In this document: in pieces, positions 44,016 through 55,861 of the stretch | How the letters are laid out: each line of letters begins with the position of its first letter | How positions within the stretch are numbered: the first letter of the stretch is position 1 | Source: Lotus japonicus | Taxonomy: Eukaryota > Streptophyta > Magnoliopsida > Fabales > Fabaceae | Direction of reading: 5' to 3' | DNA length: 64,000 nt | Assembly: GCF_012489685.1 (NCBI RefSeq) | Contig: NC_080042.1 | Span: 34,105,158-34,169,157 of the forward strand | The notes under the pieces: generated by a model | Seen by the model: the letters and a program-made list of their open reading frames with translations, nothing else | Databases searched by the model: none | What the model was told of the DNA's origin: nothing | Program-made: the position numbers and the translations under genes

Positions 44016-45926
44016 ATGGCTGCCACCACCAGTGAAACTCAAAGAGATGGTTACAATGCAAAGCCTCCTATGTTCGACGGTCAAAGGTTCGAATATTGGA
44101 AAGATAGACTGGAAAGTTTCTTTCTGGGTTTCGATGCAGATCTCTGGGATATTATTGTGGATGGCTACGAGCGTCCAGTTGATGCAGATGGCAAGAAGAT
44201 CCCAAGGTCAGAGATGACTGCAGATCAAAAGAAGCTGTACTCACAACATCACAAAGCAAGAGCAATTCTTCTAAGTGCTATTTCCTATGAAGAGTACTAG
44301 AAGATTACAGATCGTGAGTTTGCGAAAGGCATTTTCGAATCTCTGAAGATGTCTCATGAAGGAAACAAGAAAGTCAAAGAATCAAAGGCATTGTCTTTGA
44401 TCCAAAAGTATGAATCCTTCATCATGGAGCCAAATGAGTCCATTGAAGAAATGTTCTCCAGATTTCAGCTGCTTGTAGCTGGCATACGACCTCTCAACAA
44501 GAGCTACACAACAAAAGATCATGTCATAAGGGTCATCAGGTGTCTTCCTGAAAGTTGGATGCCTTTAGTGACTTCAATAGAGCTCACGAGAGACGTTGAG
44601 AATATGAGTTTAGAAGAACTCATCAGCATTTTGAAATGCCATGAGCTGAAGCGCTCAGAGATGCAAGATCTGAGGAAAAAGTCCATAGCCTTGAAATCTA
44701 AATCTGAAAAGGCTAAGGTTGAGAAGTCAAAAGCTCTTCAAGCTGAAGAAGAGGAATCTGAAGAAGCATCAGAAGATTCTGATGAAGATGAGCTGACTCT
44801 GATCTCCAAGAGACTCAATCGCATCTGGAAGCACAGGCAGAGCAAATACAAAGGCTCTGGAAAGGCAAAAGGAAAGTCTGAATCCTCAGGTCAGAAGAAG
44901 TCCTCACTTAAGGAAGTCACATGCTTTGAGTGCAAAGAATCAGGGCACTACAAAAGTGACTGTCCAAAATTGAAGAAGGACAAGAAGCCAAAGAAGCACT
45001 TCAAGACAAAGAAGAGTCTGATGGTGACATTTGATGAATCAGAGTCAGAGGATGTTGACTCTGATGGTGAAGTCCAAGGACTCATGGCTATTGTCAAAGA
45101 CAAGGAAGCAGAGTCAAAGGGAGCTGTTGACTCTGACTCAGAATCAGAAGGAAATCCTAACTCAGACGATGAAAATGAGGTATTCGCTTCTTTCTCTACC
45201 TCTGAACTGAAACATGCATTGTCTGATATTATGGATAAGTATAACTCCTTATTGTCTAAGCATAAGAAGCTGAAAAAGAACTTATCTGCTGTTTCCAAGA
45301 CTCCTTCTGAACATGAGAAAATTATTTCTGATTTGAAAAATGATAATCATGCCTTGATCAATTCTAACTCTGTGCTTAAGAACCAGATTGCTAAGTTAGA
45401 AGAAATTGTTGCCTGTGATGCCTCTGATTGTAGAAATGAATCTAAGTATGAAAAGTCTTTTCAAAGATTCCTAGCTAAAAGCGTGGATAGAAGCTTAATG
45501 GCTTCAATGATCTATGGCGTAAGCAGAAATGGAATGCATGGCATTGGCTATTCTAAACCAATTAGAAATGAGCCCTCTGTGTCTAAAGCTAAATCCTTGT
45601 ATGAATGCTTTGTTCCCTCTGGTACTATATTGCCTGATCCTGTACCTGCTAAAGTTGCTAAAAACCCTCTTAAAAAGGGATCCTTCTCTATGACTAAATA
45701 TCATGCAAATATTCCTTTAAAATATCGTGTTGAGACACCCAAGGTGATCAGAACCTCTGGGGTAACTAACAAGAGAGGACCCAGAAAGTGGGTACCTAAG
45801 GACAAGATTATCTATGTTGCAGATATCCTTGATAGCTCCACTGAAACACCAATCATGGTATCTGGACAGTGGATGCTCGCGTCACATGACGGGAGAAAGG
45901 CGTATGTTCCGAGAGCTGAAACTTAA
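44016..45926 (+). pseudogene. gag: SIRE gag with one in-frame stop
   Basis: Starts at ATG 44016, 58 bp after the primer site. An in-frame TAG at 44298-44300 (codon 95) interrupts the N-terminal capsid-type domain; the same frame then runs open to 45926. Downstream come the rest of the capsid-like region, an acidic/basic linker, a CCHC knuckle CFECKESGHYKSDC (about residues 303-316), and a coiled-coil-like stretch around 400-450. The last 113 bp overlap the start of the protease reading, which lies one base on in frame (+1). Gag forms the virus-like particle and binds RNA. Confidence 0.92.
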
Positions 45927-48912
45927 GCCTGGAGGCGAAGTTGGCTTTGGAGGAAATGAAAAGGGTAAAATTGTTGGTACTGGTACTATATGTGTAGATA
46001 GTAGTCCATGCATTGATAATGTGTTATTGGTAGACGGCTTAACACATAACTTATTGTCTATAAGTCAATTAGCTGACAAGGGTTATGATGTTATATTCAA
46101 TCAAAAGTCCTGCCGGGCTGTAAGTCAGATCGATGGCTCTGTTCTGTTTAACAGCAAGAGGAAGAACAACATTTATAAGATCAGATTATCTGAGTTGGAA
46201 GCTCAGAATGTGAAGTGCCTTCTGTCTGTTAATGAAGAGCAGTGGCATAGACGGTTAGGGCATGCCAGTATGAGAAAGATTTCTCAGCTGAGCAAGCTAA
46301 ACCTTGTCAGGGGCTTACCCAATCTGAAGTTCGCTTCAGACGCTCTTTGTGAAGCATGTCAGAAAGGCAAATTCACAAAAGTCCCTTTCAAGGCAAAGAA
46401 TGTTGTCTCAACCTCAAGGCCGTTAGAACTTCTGCATATCGACCTTTTTGGACCAGTGAAAACTGAGTCTATAGGTGGCAAGAGATATGGGATGGTTATC
46501 GTTGATGACTATAGCCGCTGGACATGGGTAAAGTTTCTAACCCGCAAGGATGAGTCTCATGCTGTGTTCTCTACCTTCATTGCTCAAGTGCAAAACGAGA
46601 AGGCTTGTAGGATTGTGCGTGTCAGAAGTGACCATGGTGGAGAGTTTGAGAATGACAAATTTGAGAGTCTGTTTGATTCCTATGGAATTGCACATGATTT
46701 CTCTTGTCCCAGAACTCCTCAACAAAATGGTGTTGTGGAGAGGAAGAACAGAACTCTTCAGGAGATGGCTAGAACCATGCTCCAAGAAACTGGCATGGCT
46801 AAGCACTTTTGGGCAGAGGCAGTAAATACAGCATGTTACATTCAGAACAGAATCTCTGTGAGACCAATTCTGAATAAGACTCCTTATGAATTGTGGAAGA
46901 ACATAAAACCCAACATTTCTTATTTTCATCCTTTTGGCTGTGTTTGTTATGTTCTCAATACTAAGGATAGATTGCATAAATTTGATGCTAAGTCTTCTAA
47001 GTGTCTATTACTCGGTTAATCTGAGAGATCTAAAGGTTTTAGATTTTATAATACTGATGCTAAGACTATTGAAGAATCTATTCATGTTAGATTTGACGAT
47101 AAGCTTGACTCTGACCAGTCAAAGCTAGTTGAAAAGTTTGCAGATTTAAGCATTAATGTTTTTGACAAAGGCAAAGCTCCAGAGGAAGCTGAGCCAGAGG
47201 AAGATGAACCAGAGGAAGAAGCTGGTCCCTCTAACTCACAAACTCTGAAGAAGAGCAGAATCACTGCAGCTCACCCTAAGGAATTGATTTTGGGCAACAA
47301 AGACGAACCAGTCAGAACCAGATCTGCCTTCAGACCCTCTGAAGAGACCTTGCTCAGTCTGAAAGGATTGGTGTCCTTAATTGAACCCAAGTCCATAGAT
47401 GAAGCTCTTCAGGACAAGGATTGGATTCTGGCCATGGAAGAAGAATTGAATCAATTCTCCAAGAACGATGTTTGGAGCTTAGTGAAGAAGCCTGAGAGTG
47501 TCCATGTTATTGGAACGAAATGGGTATTCAGAAACAAGCTGAATGAGAAAGGAGATGTAGTCAGAAACAAGGCAAGGCTAGTTGCTCAAGGCTACAGCCA
47601 GCAGGAAGGAATAGACTACACTGAAACATTTGCTCCAGTAGCAAGACTGGAGGCAATCAGACAGTTGATCTCTTTTTCAGTAAATCACAACATAGTTCTA
47701 CATCAGATGGACGTGAAGAGTGCCTTCCTAAATGGTTATATCTCAGAGGAAGTCTATGTTCATCAACCCCCAGGTTTTGAAGATGAGAAGAAACCAGACC
47801 ATGTGTTCAAATTGAAGAAATCACTCTACGGTCTGAAGCAAGCTCCCAGAGCATGGTATGAGAGACTTAGCTCATTCCTTCTGGAGAATGAGTTTGTAAG
47901 GGGTAAAGTAGATACAACTCTTTTTTGCAAGACTTATAAAGATGATATCTTAATTGTGCAAATTTATGTTGATGATATTATATTTGGTTCTGCTAATCAA
48001 TCTCTATGCAAAGAATTTTCTGAGATGATGCAGGCTGAATTTGAGATGAGTATGATGGGAGAATTAAAGTACTTTCTGGGAATACAAGTTGATCAAACAC
48101 CAGAAGGAACATATATCCATCAGAGCAAGTACACTAAAGAACTTCTGAAGAAGTTCAATATGCTGGAATCTACAGTGGCCAAGACTCCAATGCATCCTAC
48201 ATGCATTCTGGAGAAAGAAGATAAAAGTGGTAAAGTATGTCAGAAGCTCTATCGTGGAATGATAGGTTCACTTCTATACTTAACTGCATCTAGGCCAGAC
48301 ATACTATTTAGTGTTCATTTATGTGCTCGTTTCCAATCAGATCCAAGGGAAACCCACTTAACTGCTGTTAAGAGGATCCTAAGGTATCTGAAAGGCACCA
48401 CTAACCTTGGCTTGATGTATAAGAAAACATCAGAGTATAAGCTTTCAGGTTACTGTGATGCTGATTATGCTGGAGATAGAACAGAGAGAAAAAGTACTTC
48501 TGGAAATTGTCAATTTCTGGGAAGCAATCTAGTCTCATGGGCAAGCAAGAGGCAATCAACCATTGCACTATCAACTGCAGAGGCAGAATATATCTCAGCA
48601 GCAATATGCAGCACTCAGATGCTCTGGATGAAACATCAGCTGGAGGATTATCAGATCCTTGAGAGCAATATCCCAATCTATTGTGATAACACTGCTGCAA
48701 TCTCATTGAGTAAGAATCCTATCTTGCATTCAAGGGCAAAGCACATTGAGGTAAAGTATCACTTTATTAGAGATTATGTACAGAAGGGCGTACTTCTTCT
48801 GAAGTTTGTTGATACTGACCATCAATGGGCAGATATCTTTACAAAGCCCTTAGCAGAGGATAGATTTAATTTTATTCTGAAAAATCTGAACATGGACTTT
48901 TGTCCAGAGTGA
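45814..48912 (+). pseudogene. pol: SIRE pol: protease, integrase, RT, RNase H, with one in-frame stop
   Basis: Frame opens before 45814, with no obvious own start codon for pol. Protease WYLDSGCSRHMTGE is at 45856-45897. The integrase zinc-binding region (WHRRLGHASM ... CEACQKGKF) and catalytic core (HIDLFGPV, VRSDHGGEFEN, NGVVERKNR, carrying Asp, Asp, Glu) span about 46240-46990. TAA at 47017-47019 stops the frame just after the integrase core. The same frame continues with RT ([23 protein letters not shown] at 47965-47976) and RNase H ([10 protein letters not shown]), ending at 48912. Only this one stop and the +1 offset from gag disturb it. Confidence 0.94.
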
Positions 48913-49356
48913 AGATGGATCAGAACCTCTGACTATGATACTTCTTGATCAGAAGATGTCTAGTCCAGAAGGTAACTCAATCAGAGTGTGTGTACCCACT
49001 GGTACTGACTCTGAAGCTGAGACAGCAACACGTGTGTCAGTATTTCTGATGCATAGTTCCTTGTGCCCGTGTGACAGTCTGTTATGATTGCGTGTAGATG
49101 TGCTTCTCTCCTGTGTGTGATTTGTGTATTTACTGTTACTATCTATCTTTAATTTTCAACCGTTGATCCTAAAGTGCTTTTTGAATCAACAACGGTTATT
49201 TGTCAAAACCCACTATACACACACGATCTCGTTCACTTCCGGTTTTTACTCTCTCTCTCTCTACTATTTCGAAACCGCTTATCCTCGTTTTCTCTCTCGA
49301 TCTCTCTTCATCCTTCAACCTTCATCTTCTACCTCAAACCTTTAACCGCTTCAAAA
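48913..49356 (+). other. Spacer between SIRE pol and env-like ORF
   Basis: About 440 bp. The last 150 bp is T/C-rich with CT repeats and could provide a splice acceptor for an env-like mRNA; no convincing site was chosen. No ORF of its own. Confidence 0.5.
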
Positions 49357-52248
49357 ATGGTGAGTCAAACCAGAAGAACTACTGTAGATGCAACCCAGTT
49401 CCCTCACATGGTAGTTGGTCTAGCAACGGGTCAAAGGGGCCCTGAGAATCCGACACAAGATCAAGGTCAAGCTCAAGAGCAGATTATTCCAATTGCAGAA
49501 CGGGACTGTGCCGTTCACTGCGTATATGCTCCTGAGGAACTTCAAGTCCTGGCAGAATGGAGATTCGACCTCGACAACCTGGCTACAAATGGGTATGATC
49601 TTCGTCCTGAAGTCCAAGTTCAAGGTTGGGGAAATTACTTCAACAGACTTCGAGGACCGGTGTATGATAAACTGATCAAGGAATTCTGGAAGCACGCCGA
49701 CTGCGATGATACTCAGGTGGTATCTCACATTCTTGGAAGAAAGATCATCATCACAAAGAAGTCTTTCGTGCACTTGCTGGGTGCAGACACTGCTTTTGGG
49801 TATCGTTTCCAACTCACGGAATCGAAGCTGAAACCCAGCACCAAGGATACAATCAACCAGGCCCTGTACACCAATTACAAACCGGGCAAGACGAATTACA
49901 AGGTGATGGACCTTCATCCCAAGCTCAGGATCTGGCACAAAATTTTGCTCCACTGCATAAACCAGAGACCAAAGGGCAGTTCCCCAGACTACATCAACTT
50001 CAACCAGAAGGTGATGTTGTTCTTCATCCAAGACCAGAAGAAGATCTGTCTTCCCTACTTCCTGTTTTCCTACTTGAAGGAATGTATCCGGAAGTCTCGT
50101 ACCACTGCCTCCATCAAGTCAGCGATCAAGTATATTCCCTTCGGGAGACTTTTGTCTGATCTCTTCATTGAGAGTGGCCTCATTCAAGATCTGATAAATG
50201 CTGGATGCACAGAGGATCTGACCACCATTGTAAGTGATGTCTTCACGGCAAACTCTCTAAAGAAGATGGGCCTAATCAAGAAGAAGATTGCTCCTGCCCA
50301 TGAAGACACATCTTCTGAGATCAGAAGTAGAAGGATGCCTCTGAATGACTACCCTCTGTGGACACAGGCAGACAATCCTGACGCCATTAGGTGCTATGTT
50401 GAAGACCTAAGGGCTCAAGGATTCGAAATTGATCTCGATGACTTCTTCAGCAGACTGCCGCCAGCTCCAGAGTTTCCTTCTCCTCCCAAGAAGAAAGTTC
50501 AGAGGAAGATGATCCTAGAAGAATCTTCTGAGGAATCAGATGTCCCTCTGATCAAAAAGAATAAGGCTGGTCAATCCAAGAGAAAGCAAGATGAAACCAG
50601 CAAGCCTGATGATGGTGATGATGGTGATAATGAGGATGGTCCTCCTAAGAAGAAGAAGAAGCAGGTCAGAATCATGGTGAAGCCTACTCGGGTGGAACCA
50701 GCTGCTGAAGTGGTCAGAAGGATTGAAACTCCTGCCAGAGTGACAAGATCATCAGCACATTCAAGTAAGTCTGCAATTGCTTCTGATGATGATTTGAATT
50801 TATTTGATGCACTCCCCATATCTGCCATGCTCAAACACTCTTCAAATCCCCTCACTCCTATTCCTGAATCCCAACCAGCTGCACAAACCACCTCTCCACC
50901 ACATTCCCCAAGGTCTTCGTTCTTTCAACCTTCCCCTACTGAAGCACCTCTCTGGAATTTGCTCTAGAACCAACCCTCTAGGTCAGAAGAACCAACCTCT
51001 CTCATTACCATCCCGTACAACCCATTAACTTCTGAACCCATCATTCATGAACAACCCGAGCCTACCCAAACAGAACCTGGACCCAGAACCTCTGATCACT
51101 CTGTCCCAAGAGCATCAGAACGAATGGCTCTCAGACCCACGGATACAGATTCTTCGACAGCCTTTACACCTGTATCCTTCCCAACCAATGTTGCTGACTC
51201 TTCTCCCTCCAATAACTCTGAATCCATTAGAAAATTCATGGAGGTCAGAAAAGAAAAGGTGTCTACCTTAGAAGAGTATTATCTCACTTGTCGAAGCCCT
51301 AGGAGATATCCTGGCCCTAGACCTGAACGTCTAGTTGACCCAGATGAACCTATCTTGGCCAATCCTTTACAAGAGGCAGACGCTTTGGCTCAACAAGCTC
51401 ACCCTGCCCCTGACCAACAAGAGCCTATTCAACCAGAACCTGAACCAGAACAATCTATGTCTAACCAATCCTCGGTTAGATCACCTCATCCTCTGGTTGA
51501 AACTTCAGAACCCCACCTTGGAACCTCTGAACCCAATGCTCAAATGTTTAACATTGGTTCTCCACAAGGTGCCTTTGAAGCTCACAGCAGCAATCACCCA
51601 GCCTCTCCTGAAACCAACCTCTCCATAATTCCTTACACTCACCTCCGACCCACATCTCTCTCTGAGTGCATCAATATTTTCTATCATGAAGCCTCTTTGA
51701 GGCTACGCAATGTGCACGGTCAGACTGACCTAAGTGAGAATGCTGAACGTGTGGCTGATGAGTGGAACACTCTGGGCACTTGGCTGGTGGCTCAAGTTCC
51801 AATTATGATGCAGCTCCTGCATGCAGAGGGAAGTCAGAGGATTGAGGCTGCAAAGCAAAGGTTCGCTAGAAGGGTGGCTCTTCATGAACAAGAACAGAGA
51901 CATAAGCTTCTTGAAGCTATTGAAGAAGCCAAGAGAAAGAAAGCTCAAGCAGAAGAAGCTGCACGTCAAGCAGCAGCTCAAGCTGAACAAGCCAGATTAG
52001 AGGCAGAACGACTTGAGGCTGAGGCAGAAGCCCTTAGATGCCAAGCACTTGCACCAGTAGTGTTTACTCCTGCTGCTTCTGCTTCCATTCCAGATCCTCA
52101 AGCTGCTCAGAATGTTCCTTCCGGTTCTACTCAGTCAAGCTCATCCAGACTCGACATCATGGAACAGCGTCTTGACACTCATGAATCCATGCTAATTGAA
52201 ATGAAGCACATGATGATGGAACTTCTGTGTCGAACTGATAAACCCTAG
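49357..52248 (+). pseudogene. SIRE env-like ORF (third ORF) with one in-frame stop
   Basis: ATG 49357 to TAG 52246-52248 in one frame, 963 codons plus stop, broken by TAG at 50965-50967 (codon 537). Part 1 has a globular domain (EFWKHADCDDTQVVSHILGR region and on to residue 320), then a Lys-rich basic segment (PPKKKKKQV) and a Ser/Pro-rich tail. Part 2 is Pro/Glu-rich and ends in a strong Ala/Glu/Arg coiled coil (about residues 828-900) plus a second short heptad stretch (931-960). Position and C-terminal coiled coil match the SIRE env-like protein. I see no convincing signal peptide or transmembrane anchor, so an envelope function is not supported here. Confidence 0.85.
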
Positions 52249-52445
52249 TTTTAGGATCTCTTCGCTTTTCCTTTTCTTTAACGTTGTTTTATTTTTGTTA
52301 AACTCTGTTTCTTTTTATTTATTTATTCTACTTTGTTCGTTTGTGATTATCTATGCATATCTATATATTTTTGTCACATGTGTTTGCAAAAATCTATTTA
52401 TTCATAATCTCCTTATGTTTACATCATACATTCTTTCCCTAAAGT

Positions 52446-52838
52446 CTAGAATGGAGGATCCCTCCTCATTCTTCTGCACTCCTGGCGCTGCTCTGACCTA
52501 TCCTTCTCCAGACGCTCCAGTGCATGCTGGATGTTGTTGAGCTTGTCCTTTAGCTCATCCCTCTCCAGAATCTCTTCTGCAGTCTTGAGCTTCTCTTCCA
52601 AACTCTCTTTTTCTTCCAGCAGCTTGAGTTCAAGCCGGCTGAGTTCTTGCACCTCCTCCACGAAGGCAAGAAATTCCCTCAAGTCTCTTTTCAACTCTGG
52701 ACGCAGGTCCTCCTCCAGCAGTGTCCGTGTTAGCTCCGAGATGGTCGTTGTACCCTCTGGATGCCTGATGTTAAGGAACAAGTCCACCTCGAAGGCCTTC
52801 TTCCTCAGCTCTTCTAGTGCTACGATGTATGATGCCAT
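52446..52838 (-). CDS. Antisense 130-aa coiled-coil ORF in the SIRE 3' region
   Basis: Minus strand, ATG 52838 to stop 52446, between the env-like ORF and the 3' LTR. The product is almost wholly helical: LEELRKKAFEVDLF, an acidic middle, then long Glu/Lys/Leu heptads (EEKESLEEKLKTAEEI and on). It ends in a basic RRMRRDPPF tail. A TATA box (TATATAAAG, 52904-52896) lies 58 bp upstream of the ATG with an A-rich start context, as expected for a small independent gene. The related relic at 55862-57061 lacks it. Additional antisense ORFs are known between pol and 3' LTR in Tat/Ogre elements; I do not recall one described in SIRE. Function unknown. Confidence 0.6.
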   Translation of the reverse strand: MASYIVALEELRKKAFEVDLFLNIRHPEGTTTISELTRTLLEEDLRPELKRDLREFLAFVEEVQELSRLELKLLEEKESLEEKLKTAEEILERDELKDKLNNIQHALERLEKDRSEQRQECRRMRRDPPF

Positions 52839-52895
52839 TTTTTTTTTCCTTACTGAAAATTGTTCGAGGTGTGAAGCTTACCTCTCTCTCCAACG

Positions 52896-52904
52896 CTTTA
52901 TATA
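52896..52904 (-). promoter_or_regulatory. TATA box of the antisense ORF
   Basis: TATATAAAG on the minus strand; predicted start near 52870, leader about 30 nt before the ATG at 52838. Confidence 0.5.
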
Positions 52905-53152
52905 GGCTTCACTTTCTCTCTGAAAGTTAATGCTCCTACAGTTTCTCGAGGTTAAGTTCTTGGTAACTGACCCTTCTCTTTACTCCCTTGACCGGTGGTA
53001 AACGTTCTTCTCTTGCATTAACTCTTCTATTTATTTCGCCTAACTCTGATTCTTGCATCTTTTTCCTTTTCTTTAAACTTAGACCTTCTCTAAGGGGGAG
53101 TACCTTGTACTTCAAGCTAAGTTTTTCACACCCCAAGCTTTTTGCTTATGAC

Positions 53153-53164
53153 AAAAAGGGGGAG
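53153..53164 (+). other. Internal purine tract identical to the SIRE 3' PPT core
   Basis: AAAAAGGGGGAG lies 481 bp upstream of the same 12-base core in the terminal tract at 53634. A weaker TAAGGGGGAG tract is at 53091. The SIRE relic has the same pair at 56597 and 57048. Confidence 0.6.
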
Positions 53165-53633
53165 TAAACCCAGTTTTTGATGTGTAAGTTGTGTTAGTGT
53201 GATTTATTTTTTTCTTTTGGAGAATTTAAGAGTTCCATCTTCATGACCATAGATGTGTCACTGGGCAAATACAAGGAATACATTTCACTTCTTCTGAAGT
53301 GATTCTAAGTTGACTCTGATACCTAAGACTCTGATACCTTGTCCGTGACTCTGATCACTTATGCGCTCTGATTACTCGATTTTCATCTATGTCATAAGTT
53401 TTTCACTCTGAACTCTTATATCATTTAGCTCAGAATCTAGACTTTACTAACGTTTTCATCAAGTATTAGATTCAGGGGGAGCTAAGCTCAGAATCAAGCA
53501 GTGACTTGAATTCAGAATGAGCAAGATAAACTATTCACATCAGGATAAGTCTTATTCTATATCTCTAAACTCTGAGTGAATTTAGTTTAATGTTTAAGAA
53601 TTGTTCATCAAAAATCTTAGTTTTGTCATCATC

Positions 53634-53647
53634 AAAAAGGGGGAGAT
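53634..53647 (+). promoter_or_regulatory. Polypurine tract of the SIRE element
   Basis: AAAAAGGGGGAGAT immediately precedes the 3' LTR; it is the expected primer for plus-strand synthesis. Confidence 0.9.
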
Positions 53648-54853
53648 TGTAAGATCAAGTTTTGATCTAGTAGTACAACTCTATGTTTTGATGATTACAA
53701 ATTAACCTTTTGATATGAACAATTGTGGTACTCTAACGTGTTTTTCTGAGTGTGCTATTTACAGGCTCTGACCTCAACTCAATCTCACACAAATCAGAAG
53801 CACTGTGTATAAAGAGCAACCCAAGCAACGCTTTCGCATTCACCATGTTCAGTATTAACAGTGGAAAAGCTTCAGAAGTTCTGAAGTTATACAAACTCTG
53901 ATGTGGACTCAGTCACTAGAAGCTCTGAAGATCCAGAAAGTCTGATAACCAAGAAACACTGAAGGCTCAGATATTCTGATGGTGTAGAAGACTCTGAAGA
54001 TCCAGAAGCTGATTAGTGAAATTCTGTTGTCCAGAAGCAAGATACTCTGAAGACCAGGTTCTTCCCTCTGAGTTCAGAATCAGAAGAAACAATGGTCAGA
54101 GGATCTGGGCTTTCCCTCTGACTCTGATCAACCGGCTTCACAAGTTCCAATATGAAGCATCCCCTGATCAGAAGTCTCCTAGGTTTAAAGGTCAAGTCGC
54201 TATCCAAGTACAAAAGCAATTGTACCTTCCTGACGACCTACCTAACAGTCTCAGACACAGCAGAAGCTGGATTTTCCAGAACTGCCCTCCAACGGTAGCA
54301 TTTCCCATGCAACGCTCAACCCTAATCCTTGGAGTATATAAAGAGGCTGAAGACTGAAAGAAACGGCTAGAAGCATTCACATACGCGCAAGACAAACTTA
54401 AATTCTTCTAAGCTTTCTTTCATCTGAAATTCATTGAGTTTACTATTAGCTTTTTAGAAGCAAATCTCTTGTAAACAATTCTTTGATAAACAGTTTGTTT
54501 AGTTCCTTTAGGAGATCAAGGCTGATCGGATCCTAGAGAAGACTAAGAGAGTGAATCTTAGTGTGAGCTAAGTCAGTGTAATTGTTAGTCACTTGTAGGT
54601 TTCAAGTGCAGTTGTAACTCTTACCTGATTAGTGGATTGCCTTCATTCTAAGAAGGAAGAAATCACCTTAACGGGTGGACTGGAGTAGCTTAAGTGACTT
54701 ATCAAGTGAACCAGGATAAAATCCTTGTGTGCTTTTCTATCTCTTATCTTTAGCACTTAAGTTCTCGAAAGATTTGTCAAAATCTTTAAGGTGGAAGTTT
54801 TATACTGAAAACGCTATTCAAACCCCCCCTTTCTACCGTTTTTCATACCTTCA
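53648..54853 (+). repeat. 3' LTR of the SIRE element
   Basis: 1206 bp, same ends as the 5' LTR. Seven substitutions and no indels were seen against the 5' LTR. It is followed by the AAAGC target duplication. Confidence 0.97.
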
Positions 54854-54858
54854 AAAGC

Positions 54859-55859
54859 ATTGAAGGGGTGATTGAATGCATTTTTCCCTCCAAAATGCTT
54901 GAAATTTTCGGCCAAGAGCTTTGTCAAACCAAGGGCCTCTTTGCAATTTATTTCTAGTCCATAACTCCCTTTAAAACCATGCTTTAATCCTCCATTTAAT
55001 TTCCATTAAAACCAAAAATCTTGAAGGTTCAAAATTCAATCCTTAATTCTTTAAATCAGATTTGTCAAGGCCCTTTAAAGTTTTGAAAACTCTCACTCAA
55101 GCTCTCTCACTTAATGAGAGTCAAAGGAATCAAACCCTTGATTTTCTCCTCCATAAAGACTAGCAATTAAGTGGAAAATCATTCCCTCCTCCTTCTCCAA
55201 GCTTGGCCGCCGACCTTATGCAAATATGAGCAGATTTTCACTCAAGAAAACCATCAAACACAAAACAAGGTGGTTTTTAGGTGATTAGGTGCATTAATCA
55301 CAAAAATCCCCTCTTAATGCACCATAAAAACCCTAATTTGAAATTTCAAAGTCTTTTTCTCCTTCCTCCCACCAAATATTCGACCAGCCCTCATAAATGT
55401 TCCAGAAAATAATTTTGAAAATGTTTATTTAATAAGTTATAGGTTTTAAAATAATTAAATACATTTTATTTAAATAAAAACTCATTTTATTTAAATAAAA
55501 CTCTCAAAAAAATAGGGGAAAGGAATATTCCCTTATGGAATATTTTTAGAAATATGCCCAGCACCTCCCCATGAGGTGTGGCCCACGAAATCGTCCTTGT
55601 CGACTCGATTCGCCAACTTATCGCCCCCGTCGGGCCGATTTTGACCTAAAAGTCGCTGTCGCAGAACCCTAGCAATATTACAGTCAAAATGCTCGTATCG
55701 TCGCGCTCATCAACGTCTAGAGGTTTCTAAGGCTTAATATTGCTTCTAAAAATTAACCACCCTTTTTAAAAGGCATAATATCACATATAGCACAAGAAAT
55801 TCACAGAATATTATTTAATATTATTATTAAAATAATATACCCTAAAACCGAGTCTTACA
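54859..55859 (-). mobile_element. Gypsy-type LTR, 5' part, split by the SIRE element
   Basis: Minus-strand start TGTAAGACTCGG at 55859; AT-rich, no ORF. It continues on the other side of the SIRE element at 42737. The boundary at 55859/55860 adjoins SIRE-relic env-like sequence. Confidence 0.65.
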
Positions 55860-55861
55860 CT

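Larger units (their letters stand above)
42738..54853 (+). mobile_element. Complete SIRE/Maximus-type Ty1-copia retrotransposon with env-like gene
   Basis: 12,116 bp bounded by two 1206-bp LTRs (42738-43943, 53648-54853). The flanking target duplication is AAAGC (42733-42737 and 54854-54858). Order: LTR, Met-tRNA primer site, gag, pol (protease, integrase, RT, RNase H), env-like ORF, antisense ORF, purine tract, LTR. Copia domain order plus a long downstream env-like ORF is the hallmark of SIRE. The LTRs differ at 7 positions by my count (0.58 percent), which at the usual plant LTR rate of 1.3e-8 means roughly 0.2 million years. Gag, pol and env-like each carry one in-frame stop, so this copy is not autonomous as it stands. 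Confidence 0.97.

Noticed and set aside
49357..50967. True viral envelope glycoprotein in the SIRE element
   Set aside because: No clear signal peptide or transmembrane segment can be seen; only position and coiled coil match the env-like family.
52848..52886. Mini-intron in the leader of the antisense SIRE ORF
   Set aside because: A GTAAG donor and CAG acceptor exist but would enclose under 40 nt, below the usual minimum for plant introns.
40746..55859. Clean gypsy solo LTR with target duplication around the SIRE element
   Set aside because: The LTR ends are good, but the flanking five bases (CATCA and CTCAG) do not match, and neither a primer site nor a purine tract is next to either end.
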